A DNA stretch of 34,352 bases from Halobacteriales archaeon QH_8_67_36 (GTDB lineage Archaea; Halobacteriota; Halobacteria; Halobacteriales; Haloarculaceae). Made by a program: the position numbers and the translations under genes. The notes under the pieces were generated by a model, which did not search any database, was not told the origin of the DNA, and saw only the letters and a program-made list of their open reading frames with translations. The DNA is taken from NCBI GenBank assembly GCA_003021755.1, contig PXQZ01000018.1:9246-43597 (forward strand), written 5' to 3'. Positions 7,853 to 16,823 of the stretch are shown here, piece by piece (positions within the stretch are counted from its first letter, which is position 1; each line of letters begins with the position of its first letter).

Positions 7853-7881
7853 CATACCGTGGTACGTTATACCACAGTATG
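7853..7881. promoter_or_regulatory. Near-perfect inverted repeat over a start codon (operator candidate)
   Basis: The left arm CATACCGTGGTA (7853-7864) and right arm TACCACAGTATG (7870-7881) match as an inverted repeat at 11 of 12 positions around the spacer CGTTA. The last three bases are the ATG of the RAM gene at 7879. A dimeric regulator bound here would cover the transcription start of a leaderless mRNA. It lies between the two divergent genes, so it may control that gene, the trkA operon, or both. Confidence 0.6.
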
Positions 7882-8109
7882 GCATCCGCGTTCATCATGC
7901 TAAAGACGGTCGCCGGCAAGTCCGAGGAACTGCTCGACGCGGTCCGGAGCTCGGCGGGCATCACGGAGGCACATATCGTCGCGGGGCAGTACGACATCAT
8001 CGCCGAGGCCACCGGCGAGGAAGTGTACGACGTGATGCAGTCGGTATCGACACGCGTGCGTGACCTCGACGGCGTCGCCGACACACGAACCTACATCTGT
8101 CTGGAGTAA
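7879..8109 (+). CDS. Stand-alone Lrp/AsnC ligand-binding (RAM) domain protein, second copy
   Basis: The 76-residue protein is a paralogue of the one at 6834-7064: both have an AHIVAG loop (TEAHIVAGQYDIIAEA here) and end in an aromatic TYI strand. There is again no DNA-binding domain. It is transcribed divergently from the trkA-like gene. The ATG at 7879 is part of a 29-base inverted repeat, and a T-rich stretch with CGTTTTTCATA (7845-7855) sits about 28 bases upstream. A leaderless, autoregulated or cross-regulated transcript is plausible. I infer a role as a small-molecule sensor subunit. Confidence 0.88.
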   Translation: MASAFIMLKTVAGKSEELLDAVRSSAGITEAHIVAGQYDIIAEATGEEVYDVMQSVSTRVRDLDGVADTRTYICLE

Positions 8110-8280
8110 CCGACACCGGCCAGTGCGGGACCATCGACCACGGGAGCAGTCGGGTGACCCAGTCGCCCGACGACCCCGGGAGCCGTCTTCGAGGTGAACG
8201 GTGGAACCGTGATCGACCGTGACCGGAGACTCGTCGAGCAGTTCCGACACGGCAAAGAGTCTCGCCGCCATACGGACGGT

Positions 8281-8595
8281 ATGGTCAGCGCCGTCGCCGT
8301 CGCCGGGCTGGTCGTCATCGTGCTTGTCAACAGCGCGGTGACGGCACTGATGACACGCTTCTTCAGGGTTCGCCTCCACACTCGGTGGGGCGGGCTACTC
8401 TACTCGCTGTTGCTCTGTCCGCTCGCGCTTCTCGTCCTCGGCGTCGTGCTGTCGGTGCCCGTCGGCCCGTTCATCGACCTCGGCACGATCACGTTCCTGG
8501 CGCTGGTGGTCGTGCTCCCGCTAACGTTGGGGATGACGTTCGACTACGTCTGGATGCCCTCGCCCGACGACGTCGAACTGCCGACGTCGACCTAG
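8281..8595 (+). CDS. Small membrane protein, haloarchaeal, unknown function
   Basis: The 104-residue product has three hydrophobic segments (about 2-22, 40-62 and 68-88) with a basic stretch [13 protein letters not shown] between the first two, so that loop probably faces the cytoplasm. I chose the ATG at 8281 because the upstream in-frame GTG at 8194 would only add a charged 29-residue leader. No catalytic motif is visible. The 171 bases before it, from the RAM gene, contain nothing I can identify. Its TAG stop overlaps the stop of the convergent thymidylate kinase gene by three bases within CTAG. Confidence 0.65.
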   Translation: MVSAVAVAGLVVIVLVNSAVTALMTRFFRVRLHTRWGGLLYSLLLCPLALLVLGVVLSVPVGPFIDLGTITFLALVVVLPLTLGMTFDYVWMPSPDDVELPTST

Positions 8596-9179
8596 TCGAG
8601 AACCGCGTCCCGGACCTGTCGGTAGACCGTATCGGGCCCCTGTGTGGCGTCGACCCGAACGAAGCGGTCGGGGTCGGCGTCGATGAGCCGTTCGTAGTTC
8701 ACCCGAACGTCGGCGAGGTAGTCGGCCGTCTCGAACTTGTTCGTGGCGCCGCTGCGTCGGGCGGCCGTCTCGGGGTCGAGGTCGAGATACACCGTGCGGT
8801 CCGGAGGCCGGGTCCAGGGGTCGTGGACCCGCCTGACGTAGGCCAGCGGGTCGTCGAAGCGGTCGCTGTCGGCGAGCGTGGCACCCTGGTAGGCGTATCG
8901 TGAATCGGCGTAGCGGTCGGAGATGACAAGCGACCCGTCGTCGAGTGCCGGCCGGACGGTGTCGGACAGGTGGGCCGCGTGGTCGGCAGTGTAGAGGAAC
9001 AGCTCCGCCAGCGAGTCGGCGCCGTCGTCCTCGATGGAGCGCATGACCGCCTCGCCGTACCAGCTGTCGGTCGGTTCGCGGGTGAACACGGTGTCGGCTG
9101 GCAGGGCGTCGTCGGCCCGCAGCCGTTCCCACACCGTCGTCTTCCCGCTCCCGTCGAGCCCCTCCAGCGTCACGAGCAT
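8592..9179 (-). CDS. tmk: Thymidylate kinase (dTMP kinase)
   Basis: The 195-residue protein phosphorylates dTMP to dTDP in the cytoplasm. Its P-loop is GLDGSGKT (residues 7-14). The family motif around the nucleotide site is TREPTD (near 34-39), DR(Y) occurs in [16 protein letters not shown], and the LID region is [19 protein letters not shown] chose the ATG at 9179 because the P-loop strand MLVTLEG starts there; the longer frame upstream to 9485 shows no similarity. It stands alone, facing a small membrane protein gene tail to tail. Confidence 0.93.
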   Translation of the reverse strand: MLVTLEGLDGSGKTTVWERLRADDALPADTVFTREPTDSWYGEAVMRSIEDDGADSLAELFLYTADHAAHLSDTVRPALDDGSLVISDRYADSRYAYQGATLADSDRFDDPLAYVRRVHDPWTRPPDRTVYLDLDPETAARRSGATNKFETADYLADVRVNYERLIDADPDRFVRVDATQGPDTVYRQVRDAVLD

Positions 9180-9319
9180 ACCGGTGTGTCGGTGGCCGGG
9201 TACGTAAGCGCCCCGAACCCCGATACGGACTGCCGAGCCGTTTCCCGGTCCACGACACCCGGAGTCGAGGATACCCGAAAGAGACTCGGACAGTCCGTCC
9301 GCCCCCAGCTGGTTTCGCC

Positions 9320-9330
9320 ATATCTTTACA
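9320..9330 (+). promoter_or_regulatory. Box A of the NDUFA9-like gene
   Basis: ATATCTTTACA lies about 30 bases before the ATG at 9355 and matches the haloarchaeal box A. Unusually for such a short leader, a strong Shine-Dalgarno-like GGAAAGGAGGG (9341-9351) is also present just before the start. Confidence 0.55.
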
Positions 9331-9354
9331 GTCTCTCGGCGGAAAGGAGGGCGT

Positions 9355-10257
9355 ATGGACGTACTTGTAGCCGGCGGGACTGGCTTCGTTGGACAGTATC
9401 TCTGCCGGGAACTCGACGATAGAGACCATGACGTGACCGCCCTGTCACGGAACCCCCACGACGCCGAGCTCCCCGACGGCGTCATCCGGAAAGAAGGTGA
9501 CGTGACCGACTACGACAGCATCGAAGGCGCCTTCGAGGGCCGGGATGCCGTCGTCTTCCTCCCCGCGCTCTCGCCCCTATTCAAACCCGACGGCGGCGAC
9601 GAGATGCACGAGGTAGTCCATCTGGGCGGCACCGAGAACGCCGTCCGCGCGGCCGAGGAACACGACGTGGACCGCTTCCTCCAGATGAGCGCGCTGGGCG
9701 CGGACCCTGCCGGTGCGACCCACTACCTCCGCGCGAAAGGGAACGCCGAGGCAGTCGTGAAACAGTCCGATCTCGACTGGGTCATCTTCCGCCCGTCGGT
9801 CGTCTTCGGCGACGGCGGCGAGTTCGTCTACTTCACCAAGCGGCTGAAACAGATATTCGCGCCCGCAGTCCCGCTCTACCCGCTCCCGGGCGGCGGAACG
9901 AAGGCCCACTTCCAGCTCATCTGGGTCGAGGACCTCGTGCCGATGCTCGCAGACGCGCTGGAAGACGACGACCACGTCGGCCAGACCTACGAGGTCGGCG
10001 GGTCCGAAACGCTGAGTCTGCGGGAAGCGACGGAACTGGTCTTCGAGGCTGAGGGCACGTCCATCACCATCGTCCCCCTGCCGATGCCGCTGGCGAAGAT
10101 CGGGCTCCCCGTACTCGGCTCTCTCGGGTTCCCGATGGGGAGCGACCAGTACGAGGGGCTGGACTTCGACAATACGCCGACGACCAACGACGTCGAGTCG
10201 TTCGGTCGCGACCCCGCGTCGCTCCGGTCGTTCCGCTCGTATCTCGGCCTCTCATAG
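9355..10257 (+). CDS. NAD(P)-binding atypical SDR, complex I NDUFA9-like
   Basis: The 300-residue protein has a Rossmann fold with the atypical SDR nucleotide motif GGTGFVG (residues 7-13) and lacks the classical YxxxK triad. The central [22 protein letters not shown] and [10 protein letters not shown] are landmarks of the NDUFA9/NmrA-like subgroup, which bind NAD(P)H and often serve structural or regulatory roles. The ATG at 9355 follows a good ribosome binding site. It is a monocistronic gene: the next gene, cetZ, has its own AT-rich upstream region 171 bases away. The substrate is unknown. Confidence 0.85.
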   Translation: MDVLVAGGTGFVGQYLCRELDDRDHDVTALSRNPHDAELPDGVIRKEGDVTDYDSIEGAFEGRDAVVFLPALSPLFKPDGGDEMHEVVHLGGTENAVRAAEEHDVDRFLQMSALGADPAGATHYLRAKGNAEAVVKQSDLDWVIFRPSVVFGDGGEFVYFTKRLKQIFAPAVPLYPLPGGGTKAHFQLIWVEDLVPMLADALEDDDHVGQTYEVGGSETLSLREATELVFEAEGTSITIVPLPMPLAKIGLPVLGSLGFPMGSDQYEGLDFDNTPTTNDVESFGRDPASLRSFRSYLGLS

Positions 10258-10330
10258 TCACCCGGCCGCGAACGGAGGTCTGTCGCCGTCTGTCGATAGT
10301 CTGGACTGAAAACGCTCCGAGTACGTCAGA

Positions 10331-10386
10331 TATCTTTTATTTCTTCGTAGAGCTTTCATCGATGAGATTTGGGCAAAAAACTTATA
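10331..10386 (+). promoter_or_regulatory. cetZ promoter region with two candidate box A sites
   Basis: TATCTTTTAT (10331-10340) and AAAAAACTTATA (10375-10386) are both AT-rich and resemble box A. The second would start transcription near 10412 and leave a short leader of about 17 bases, while the first would give a leader of about 65. I cannot say which is used; both may be. Confidence 0.45.
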
Positions 10387-10428
10387 CGCACTATCCTACT
10401 TACCACTTTCAACCGGAGAACCATATCA

Positions 10429-11607
10429 ATGAAACTCGCGATGATCGGCTTCGGGCAGGCCGGTGGCAAAATCGTGGATAAATTCCTCGAGTACGACGAG
10501 AAGACGGGCTCGGGAATCGTCCGCTCGGCCGTGGCGGTCAACACGGCCAAAGCTGACCTGCTGGGGCTAGAACACATACCGGAAGAGAACCGGGTGCTCA
10601 TCGGCCAGGCCCGCGTCAAGGGCCACGGCGTGGGCGCCGACAACGAACTCGGGGCCGAAATCGCCGAGGAGGACATCGACGAGGTCCAGGGGGCCATCGA
10701 CAACATCCCCGTCCACGAAGTCGACGCGTTCCTCGTCGTCGCCGGCCTCGGTGGCGGGACCGGGTCCGGTGGGTCGCCGGTCGTCGCGAAACACCTCAAA
10801 CGCATCTACACCGAGCCCGTCTACGGGCTCGGCGTCCTGCCCGGCAGCGACGAGGGCGGCATCTACACGCTCAACGCCGCCCGGTCGTTCCAGACGTTCG
10901 TCCGCGAGGTGGACAACCTCATGGTGTTCGACAACGACGCCTGGCGCCAGACCGGCGAGTCCGTCGAGGGCGGCTACGACCACATCAACGAGGAGATCGT
11001 CCGCCGCTTCGGGGTCCTCTTCGGCGCTGGCGAGGTCGAGGCCGGCGACAACATCGCCGAGAGCGTCGTCGACTCCTCGGAGATAATCAACACGCTCGAC
11101 GGCGGCGGCGTCTCCACCGTCGGCTACGCCTCCGAGGACGTCGAGGTCAGCTCCGGGGGCGGGCTGCTATCGCGGTTCAAAGGCGACAGCGGCGGCGACG
11201 ACGGCATCGACACGGCCAACACCACCAACCGAATCACGTCGCTGGTCCGCAAGGCCGCGCTCGGGCGGCTGACACTGCCCTGCGAGATCGAAGGCACCGA
11301 GCGCGCCCTGCTCGTGATGGCCGGGCCGCCGGAGCATCTGAACCGGAAGGGTATCGAGCGCGGCCGCAAGTGGCTCGAGGAACAGACCGGCTCCATGGAA
11401 GTCCGCGGCGGGGACTACCCGACCAACGCCCCGAAGGTCGCCGCTTCGATCCTACTGGCCGGCGTCCACAACGTCCCCCGTATCAAGGAGCTCCAGCAGG
11501 TCGCCATCGAGGCACAGGACAACATCGACGACATCCGCCAGCAAAGCGAAGATAACTTGGAGAACTTGGTTGAAGACGATGAGGATGAACTCGATCCACT
11601 ATTTTAG
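10429..11607 (+). CDS. cetZ: CetZ-family tubulin/FtsZ-like cell-shape GTPase
   Basis: The 392-residue protein belongs to the tubulin/FtsZ superfamily. It starts with MKLAMIGFGQAGGK and carries the tubulin signature GGGTGSG at residues 108-114. The T7-type region NEEIVRRF and the GTPase domain (about 1-220) are followed by a C-terminal domain and an acidic Glu/Asp tail. CetZ proteins control cell shape and motility in haloarchaea, while FtsZ1/2 do division; the MKLAMIGFGQAGGK start is the CetZ form. I chose the ATG at 10429 by similarity. The end overlaps the next gene by about 29 bases. Confidence 0.93.
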   Translation: MKLAMIGFGQAGGKIVDKFLEYDEKTGSGIVRSAVAVNTAKADLLGLEHIPEENRVLIGQARVKGHGVGADNELGAEIAEEDIDEVQGAIDNIPVHEVDAFLVVAGLGGGTGSGGSPVVAKHLKRIYTEPVYGLGVLPGSDEGGIYTLNAARSFQTFVREVDNLMVFDNDAWRQTGESVEGGYDHINEEIVRRFGVLFGAGEVEAGDNIAESVVDSSEIINTLDGGGVSTVGYASEDVEVSSGGGLLSRFKGDSGGDDGIDTANTTNRITSLVRKAALGRLTLPCEIEGTERALLVMAGPPEHLNRKGIERGRKWLEEQTGSMEVRGGDYPTNAPKVAASILLAGVHNVPRIKELQQVAIEAQDNIDDIRQQSEDNLENLVEDDEDELDPLF

Positions 11608-12370
11608 GGCGACCGTTGCACTGCTTTGCGTCGTTGGGCTGGTGGCCGTTGCGGGCACAGCGGGTGCCTTCACCGTCTCCCCGGAGGGCACTGTCCCCAA
11701 CGAAACCGCCGTCGGCAGCGAGGTGTCGGTGACGTACGTCATCGAGGACCCGTACGACGGGCCCCCGAACGAGTACACGATAGAGGGCGAGACCGAACTG
11801 GAGAACGTAAGCTGGACCGTCGAGGTGTTCGACCAGGGTGATAGCGTCGACCAGACGACGTACGGCGACCAGTCGTTCAGCCAGTCCATGGACCGCGACG
11901 GGGACCAGAACGGTGACGAGGTACGCATCACGCTCGAAGGGACCGTCCCGCCCGTCGAGAACTACACCTACGAGCCACGGGAGAACTACAGCCTCGTCGA
12001 GTTCGCCCGAGTGACCGGGAGCAACGAGAACGAGTTCCGGAACGACTCCGCGCACCACTACACTGAACAGAGCCGCGAGGCCCGCCAGGCCATCGACGAC
12101 GCCGGGACGGCTATCGACGAGGCCGGCGGCAACAGCGAGGCCGAGAACCTCCGTACCGGCGCCATCTCAGCCTACGAGAACGACAACTTCGAGAACGCCA
12201 TCTCACTCGCGAACCAGGCCCGGAACACCGCCGAAGAGGCCCAGCAGAGCCAGCAGACCACGCAGACGCTGCTGTACGCGGCCGGCGCCGTCGTGCTCGT
12301 TCTCCTGCTCGGTGGCGGCGGGTACTACGCCTACAGCCAGTCTCAAGCGGACGATTACAGCAAGCTGTAA
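11579..12370 (+). CDS. Secreted, membrane-anchored protein of unknown function
   Basis: The roughly 263-residue protein has an N-terminal signal sequence ([23 protein letters not shown]). An extracellular beta-rich domain of about 120 residues follows, then an Asn/Glu-rich helical segment that looks like tetratricopeptide helices ([42 protein letters not shown]). It ends in a C-terminal transmembrane helix ([23 protein letters not shown]). I list the ATG at 11579; 11585 is equally possible. It overlaps cetZ upstream and touches cofC downstream (TAATG), so the three are one operon. Its function is unknown. A link between the cell surface and CetZ is an inference. Confidence 0.8.
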   Translation: MRMNSIHYFRATVALLCVVGLVAVAGTAGAFTVSPEGTVPNETAVGSEVSVTYVIEDPYDGPPNEYTIEGETELENVSWTVEVFDQGDSVDQTTYGDQSFSQSMDRDGDQNGDEVRITLEGTVPPVENYTYEPRENYSLVEFARVTGSNENEFRNDSAHHYTEQSREARQAIDDAGTAIDEAGGNSEAENLRTGAISAYENDNFENAISLANQARNTAEEAQQSQQTTQTLLYAAGAVVLVLLLGGGGYYAYSQSQADDYSKL

Positions 12371-12981
12371 TGCGACTCGTCGTCCCCGTCTCGGGGTCCG
12401 ACCCGAAAACACGCCTCTCCCCCGTTCTCACGTCCGACGAGCGCCGCGATTTCACCGAGGCGATGCTTGCAGACGTGCTGACTGCGCTCCGTGCGGCCGA
12501 CCACAGTCCCGAGGTCGTCGCGACGGCGCCGGTCGACTGTGACGCACCCGTCACGGTCGACGAACGCGGCCTCGACTCGCTCGTCAACGACCTGCTGGGG
12601 GAGACTGATGGCGAACTCGCGGTCGTGATGGCCGACCTGCCGCTGCTCGGACGGTCGTCCGTCGAACGGTTGTTCGAGCCCGATGCCGACGTCGTACTGG
12701 CGCCCGGACTGGGCGGGGGGACCAACGCCTTCGTTTGTCGCCATCCCGACTTCCGCGTGGACTACCACGGGGCGTCCGTTCGGGACCACCGCCACATCGC
12801 CCGCGAGGCCGGGGCGACCGTCGCCGAGGTGGACTCGCGACGGCTGGCGACGGACATCGACGAACCGTCCGACCTCGCCGAGGTCCTGCTCCACAGTGAC
12901 GGGGCCGCCGCCGACTGGCTCCGCGACGGCGGCTTCGAACTCCTCGCTGACGACGGCCGTGTGACCGTCGAGCGGGCGTGA
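12370..12981 (+). CDS. cofC: 2-phospho-L-lactate guanylyltransferase
   Basis: The 203-residue protein resembles CofC, which activates 2-phospho-L-lactate (or phosphoenolpyruvate in some lineages) with GTP in coenzyme F420 synthesis. It has the nucleotidyltransferase start [20 protein letters not shown], a metal-binding DLPLLG (near residues 93-98), and a conserved ALA-like [11 protein letters not shown]. The ATG shares an A with the stop of the preceding gene (TAATG), so translation is coupled. Coenzyme F420 biosynthesis is otherwise not represented in the window, and the placement next to cetZ looks incidental. Confidence 0.9.
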   Translation: MRLVVPVSGSDPKTRLSPVLTSDERRDFTEAMLADVLTALRAADHSPEVVATAPVDCDAPVTVDERGLDSLVNDLLGETDGELAVVMADLPLLGRSSVERLFEPDADVVLAPGLGGGTNAFVCRHPDFRVDYHGASVRDHRHIAREAGATVAEVDSRRLATDIDEPSDLAEVLLHSDGAAADWLRDGGFELLADDGRVTVERA

Positions 12982-13032
12982 GCGGTCGCCGGAGGCGAGA
13001 CGCTTACGGTCCTCTGGCCCGAACCGGCGAGC

Positions 13033-13608
13033 GTGCAGTACGAGCGGCTCACGAAGGGTATCGCGGCCGTCTTCGGCGTCCTCACAGCCGTACTGACCGT
13101 GGTGGGCATCCTCTCCAGTCCGGCCGTGCTCTTTCTGGCGCTGATGTTCGGGGCCTCGACGTATCTGATGTACTACCATCTCAGTGGGAAGATGGCCGCG
13201 AGCGTCTACGAGCGCGTCGAGCGACGGGCGGCGACCGACGGACGCGGCGCCCGCCGGGGTGACGGGCGCGGCGGCTTCGGCGCCGGACCGCGCGAGGAGT
13301 GGGAGCCGCCCCGCGACGGACGGGCGCGCCGCGCTGCGGAGCGCGTGCGACAGGAGCGAGCGCGTCGCCAGCAGGCCCGGGGCGCACAACAGCAAGCGGG
13401 ACGACGACGCCGGCGCGTCCAGCAGCGCTCCGGTCCCAGCCCGGCAGAGGCCTACGACCGACTCGACCTGGACCCCAGCGCCGACGAGAGCGCGGTCAAG
13501 GCGGCCTACCGCGAACGGGTCAAGGAGACCCATCCGGACACGGACGGCGGAAGCGAACGCGAGTTCAAGCGGGTGCAGGCGGCCTACGAGACGCTCACCG
13601 ACGACTGA
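13033..13608 (+). CDS. Membrane-anchored J-domain protein
   Basis: The 191-residue protein has two hydrophobic segments at the N terminus (about 8-45), a long Arg/Gln-rich low-complexity linker (about 60-140), and a C-terminal J domain. The J domain carries the HPD motif in ERVKETHPDTDGG, preceded by AYDRLDLDPSADESAVKAAYRE. J domains stimulate Hsp70 (DnaK) ATPase, so this would recruit DnaK to the inner face of the membrane. It is not the full DnaJ: there is no zinc-finger domain. The GTG start at 13033 follows cofC by 51 bases. Confidence 0.85.
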   Translation: MQYERLTKGIAAVFGVLTAVLTVVGILSSPAVLFLALMFGASTYLMYYHLSGKMAASVYERVERRAATDGRGARRGDGRGGFGAGPREEWEPPRDGRARRAAERVRQERARRQQARGAQQQAGRRRRRVQQRSGPSPAEAYDRLDLDPSADESAVKAAYRERVKETHPDTDGGSEREFKRVQAAYETLTDD

Positions 13609-13648
13609 GGACCGCAACGACCAAATCCGTGCCGACAGCAGAGAACGT

Positions 13649-14326
13649 ATGACCGAGACGCCGCCGTTGCTGGTCGATATCGACGGAACGCTCACGGATG
13701 AATCCCGAGCTGTCGACCCGCACGTGTTCCCGGTGCTGTCGGAGTGGCCGGAACCGGTCGTCGTCGCGACGGGCAAGGCGATGCACTACCCCATCGCGCT
13801 CTGTGAGTTCGTCGGCATCGATTACACGGTCATCGCGGAGAACGGCGGAGTGGTGTTCATCGAGGCGACCGACTCGCTCCATATCGAGGGCGACAGGGCC
13901 GCGTGTCTCGCGGTCGCCGAGGCGTACCGCGACATGGGCCACGAGATTGGCTTCGGCGATGTCGACCTGGCGAACCGGTGGCGCGAGACCGAGGTGGTCG
14001 TCGACATCTCCCAACCCGTGGAGCCGCTGCGACGCCTCGCCGAGGAGCACGGACTCGAACTTCTGGACACCGGCTTCGCCTACCACGTCACCGACACCCG
14101 TACAAACAAGGGGACCGGACTGGAGACGGTCTGTGCGGAACTGGGGCTGGAGCCGACGGCGTTCCTCGCGGTTGGCGACTCCGTCAACGACGCCGAGGTG
14201 TTCGACGTGGCGGGGGAGTCGGTGGCCGTCGCCAACGCAGACGAGACGGCTCTCGCCCGTGCCGACCGCGTGACCGAGGCGAGATACGCCGACGGCTTCC
14301 TCGAAGCGGTCGAGCCGTACCGATAG
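13649..14326 (+). CDS. Phosphoglycolate phosphatase, HAD superfamily
   Basis: The 225-residue protein is an archaeal phosphoglycolate phosphatase-type HAD enzyme of the Cof/IIB class. It shows motif I DIDGTLTDE (residues 9-17, first Asp as nucleophile), a lysine in TRTNKGTGLETV, and motif IV GDSVNDAEVF. The cap is of the C2 type, between about residues 85 and 150. The probable reaction is release of phosphate from 2-phosphoglycolate, though the substrate cannot be fixed by sequence alone. The ATG at 13649 is 40 bases after the J-domain gene. Confidence 0.88.
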   Translation: MTETPPLLVDIDGTLTDESRAVDPHVFPVLSEWPEPVVVATGKAMHYPIALCEFVGIDYTVIAENGGVVFIEATDSLHIEGDRAACLAVAEAYRDMGHEIGFGDVDLANRWRETEVVVDISQPVEPLRRLAEEHGLELLDTGFAYHVTDTRTNKGTGLETVCAELGLEPTAFLAVGDSVNDAEVFDVAGESVAVANADETALARADRVTEARYADGFLEAVEPYR

Positions 14327-14542
14327 GGGCAAACTGGTGACATCGACGGGAGGGCGGACGAGCGGGGCTGGTGTCACACGACCGCTGAACCCCGCCGATA
14401 CGTTGGCTACATAGACCGCCCTGGCCCTGCCTTCAGATATAAACCCTCGCTGTGAGAGACAGAGACGATCACCGGACACAACGGGAAGAAGCGACCGTAT
14501 ACCCGGGGAAAGCTTTTGTCTTCCCCTCCGTTACGGACCGCC

Positions 14543-16146
14543 ATGAGCCCTGACCGGGCCGTCCTCCAGCGCGCGCTGGACCGCGGCGAGCAGGAGGGTG
14601 GAAGCGTCGAGTTCAAGGAGCGGCTCACCGAGGACCTCCACCTCTCGGAGGGACGGCTGGAATCGCTGGCCGCACAGCTTCGTCACCGCGTCCTCTCCGG
14701 CGAGGGCGAGGCCACCTACGTCGTCGGCGTCACGGATGACGGCGGGCTGGCCGGTATCTCCCCCGACGACTTCTCCGAGTCGATGGACGTGCTGAGCCTG
14801 CTGGCCGAAGAGGCGGGCGCCCACATCGAGGAGGTACAGACGTGGGGTGTCGATAGCGCTGTCGGGGGCGACACCGACGGCGCGGACGCCCAGGGCATCG
14901 TCGGCGTCGCAACCGTCCGCGAGGGCGCGGTGCTTGAAGACGACGACCACATCGTCGTCGGCACCGCCGGCCACGTCGACCACGGCAAGTCCACGATCGT
15001 GGGCTCGCTCGTGACGGGTGAGGCCGACGACGGGGAGGGAAACACGAGAGGATTCCTCGACGTTCAGCCCCACGAGGTCGAACGCGGGCTCTCGGCGGAC
15101 CTCTCGTATGGCGTCTACGGCTTCGACGAGGACGGGCCGGTCCGGATGGACAACCCCCACCGCAAGACCGACCGCGCCCGCGTGGTCGAGGAGTCCGACC
15201 GGCTCGTGAGCTTCGTCGACACCGTCGGCCACGGCTGGTGGGCCAGAAACTGGACTACGGACTGCTCGCCGTGGCCGCCGACGACGGCGTCACCGAGACG
15301 ACCCGCGAGCATCTGGGCATCCTGCTGGCGACGGAACTCCCGACCATCGTCGCGCTCACGAAGACCGACCTCGTGACTGACGAGCGGGTCACCGAGGTCG
15401 AACGCGAGGTCGAGCGGGCGCTGCGGGAGGTCGACAAGACGCCACTACGGGTCGAGCGCTACGGCGTCGACGCCGCCATCGAGGAGATATCCGAAACCGT
15501 AGTCCCCGTGGTGACGACCAGCGCCGTCACCGAGCGCGGTCTGGACACGCTCGATGAGATGTTCGAACGGCTGCCCAAGACCGGCGGCGAGATCGGCGAG
15601 TTCCGGATGTACATCGACCGGACCTACAACGTCCAGGGTGTCGGCGCCGTCGCGTCCGGCACCGTAAAATCCGGCGAGGTCGAGGCCGGCGACGAACTCC
15701 TGCTCGGGCCGATGCAGGACGGCCAGTTCCGCGAGGTGGAGGTCCGCTCCATCGAGATGCACTACCACCGCGTCGACGAGGCCAAGGCGGGCCGCATCGT
15801 CGGCATCGCGCTCAAGGGCGTCCGCGAGGCCGACATCGAACGCGGGATGGTCCTGCTTCCGGGAGACGCCGACCCCGAGCCGGTTCGTGAGTTCGAGGCC
15901 GAGGTGATGGTGCTGAACCACCCGACACGCATCGGCGACGGTTACGAGCCGGTCGTCCACTTGGAGACCATCAGCGAGGCCGCGAAGTTCTACCCCGACG
16001 ACGGCCAGTTGCTGCCGGGCGACGCCGGGGACACGCAGGTTCGGTTCAAGTTCCGGTCGTACCTCGTCGAGGCGGGCCAGAAGTTCGTCTTCCGCGAGGG
16101 CCGCTCGAAGGGCGTCGGCACGGTCACGGACGTACGGACAGACTGA
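14543..16146 (+). pseudogene. GTPBP1-type translational GTPase, frameshifted
   Basis: The reading frame from the ATG at 14543 encodes a GTPBP1/EF-Tu-like protein up to DTVGH near 15232, where similarity stops and the frame runs on with unrelated sequence to 15376. The rest continues in another frame from about 15235, starting LVGQKLDYGLLAVAADDG and running to 16146 with TKTD (G4) and the beta-barrel domains. From the family I expect DTVGHEPWLRTTIRGLVGQ here, so about 28 bases are missing, which restores the frame exactly. G1 is GTAGHVDHGKST near residue 145. Without the G3 loop, the product should not work as a GTPase. A sequencing error or assembly gap is the alternative to a true pseudogene. 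Confidence 0.8.
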
Positions 16147-16339
16147 CCCCGTTGGGCACGCTCGCTTTATCAGTCGCGCACTTTTTGACGGTACGAAGCT
16201 GCCCGTCTTCGGTGCCAGCGGTCGCGTCGGGCGGCGCCTCCGTGAGTACGCACAGTCCGGCGGCCACGGCGGTCTATGAGAGCCGGCGGCTGGCGCGTGA
16301 AAGGTGCCGAGGGCGGCGAATCAGTGCGAGCCATCGCGG

Positions 16340-16819
16340 TCAGGACTCACGGAGCCGGTACTCGCCGTTCTCGTGGCTCGCTAGCCCGAACTCGACGGCC
16401 CACGCCAGCAGGCGCTCGGTCCGTTCGCGCCAGACGGCAGCCCAGTCGACGTGTCGCTCGCGTTCCCAGCGAGGCACCGTGTCCCGAACCACCTCGAAAC
16501 ACTCCATCGCCGTCCGAGTCTCCTCCAGGACCTCCAGCGTCTCCCGAGCGCCGAAGACGTTCTCGCGGAACCGGGCTCCCAGTTCGCCATCGGCCGGCCC
16601 GTCGCGCACCTGGCTGTAGCCGCGGTCGTGTCCGGCCGCGAGGCCCAGCGCCCGGACGAACGTCAGGTACTCCCTGGCTTCGTCGCGTGACTGCAGGTCG
16701 GTGCGGTCGCGAATCCGGCTACAGCAGTCCGCGACAGTCCCGGGGACGAGCGGCAGCGCCGACTGGACGTCACGGAGGAAGGCCACCGACCGTGGTTCCG
16801 GGACGACCTTGTAGCGCAC
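16340..16819 (-). CDS. Uncharacterised protein in the mch operon
   Basis: The 159-residue protein starts with GTG at 16819, just five bases after the mch stop, and the two are clearly co-transcribed. It is alpha-helical and rich in Arg and Glu: RSVAFLRDVQSALPLVPGTVADCCSRI, DEAREYLTFVRALGLA and ERTERLLAWAVEFGLASH are the clear helices. It has no recognised motif, signal peptide or membrane span. I do not recognise the family. The close linkage to mch suggests a link with C1 metabolism, but nothing more. Confidence 0.72.
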   Translation of the reverse strand: MRYKVVPEPRSVAFLRDVQSALPLVPGTVADCCSRIRDRTDLQSRDEAREYLTFVRALGLAAGHDRGYSQVRDGPADGELGARFRENVFGARETLEVLEETRTAMECFEVVRDTVPRWERERHVDWAAVWRERTERLLAWAVEFGLASHENGEYRLRES

Positions 16820-16823
16820 GGCC

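Noticed and set aside
12355-13776. 473-codon minus-strand open frame
   Set aside because: It lies antisense to cofC, the J-domain gene and the phosphatase, all of which have clear family motifs.
14327-14542. GTGACA/TGTCAC repeat and AT-rich GATATAAAC upstream of the GTPase gene
   Set aside because: Six-base arms 30 bases apart are weak, and the AT-rich block is about 100 bases from the start; not enough to call an operator or promoter.
16147-16339. Possible gene between the GTPase and the mch operon
   Set aside because: Frames on both strands (for example a 54-codon minus frame) lack any recognisable sequence or start signal; I treat the 193 bases as intergenic.
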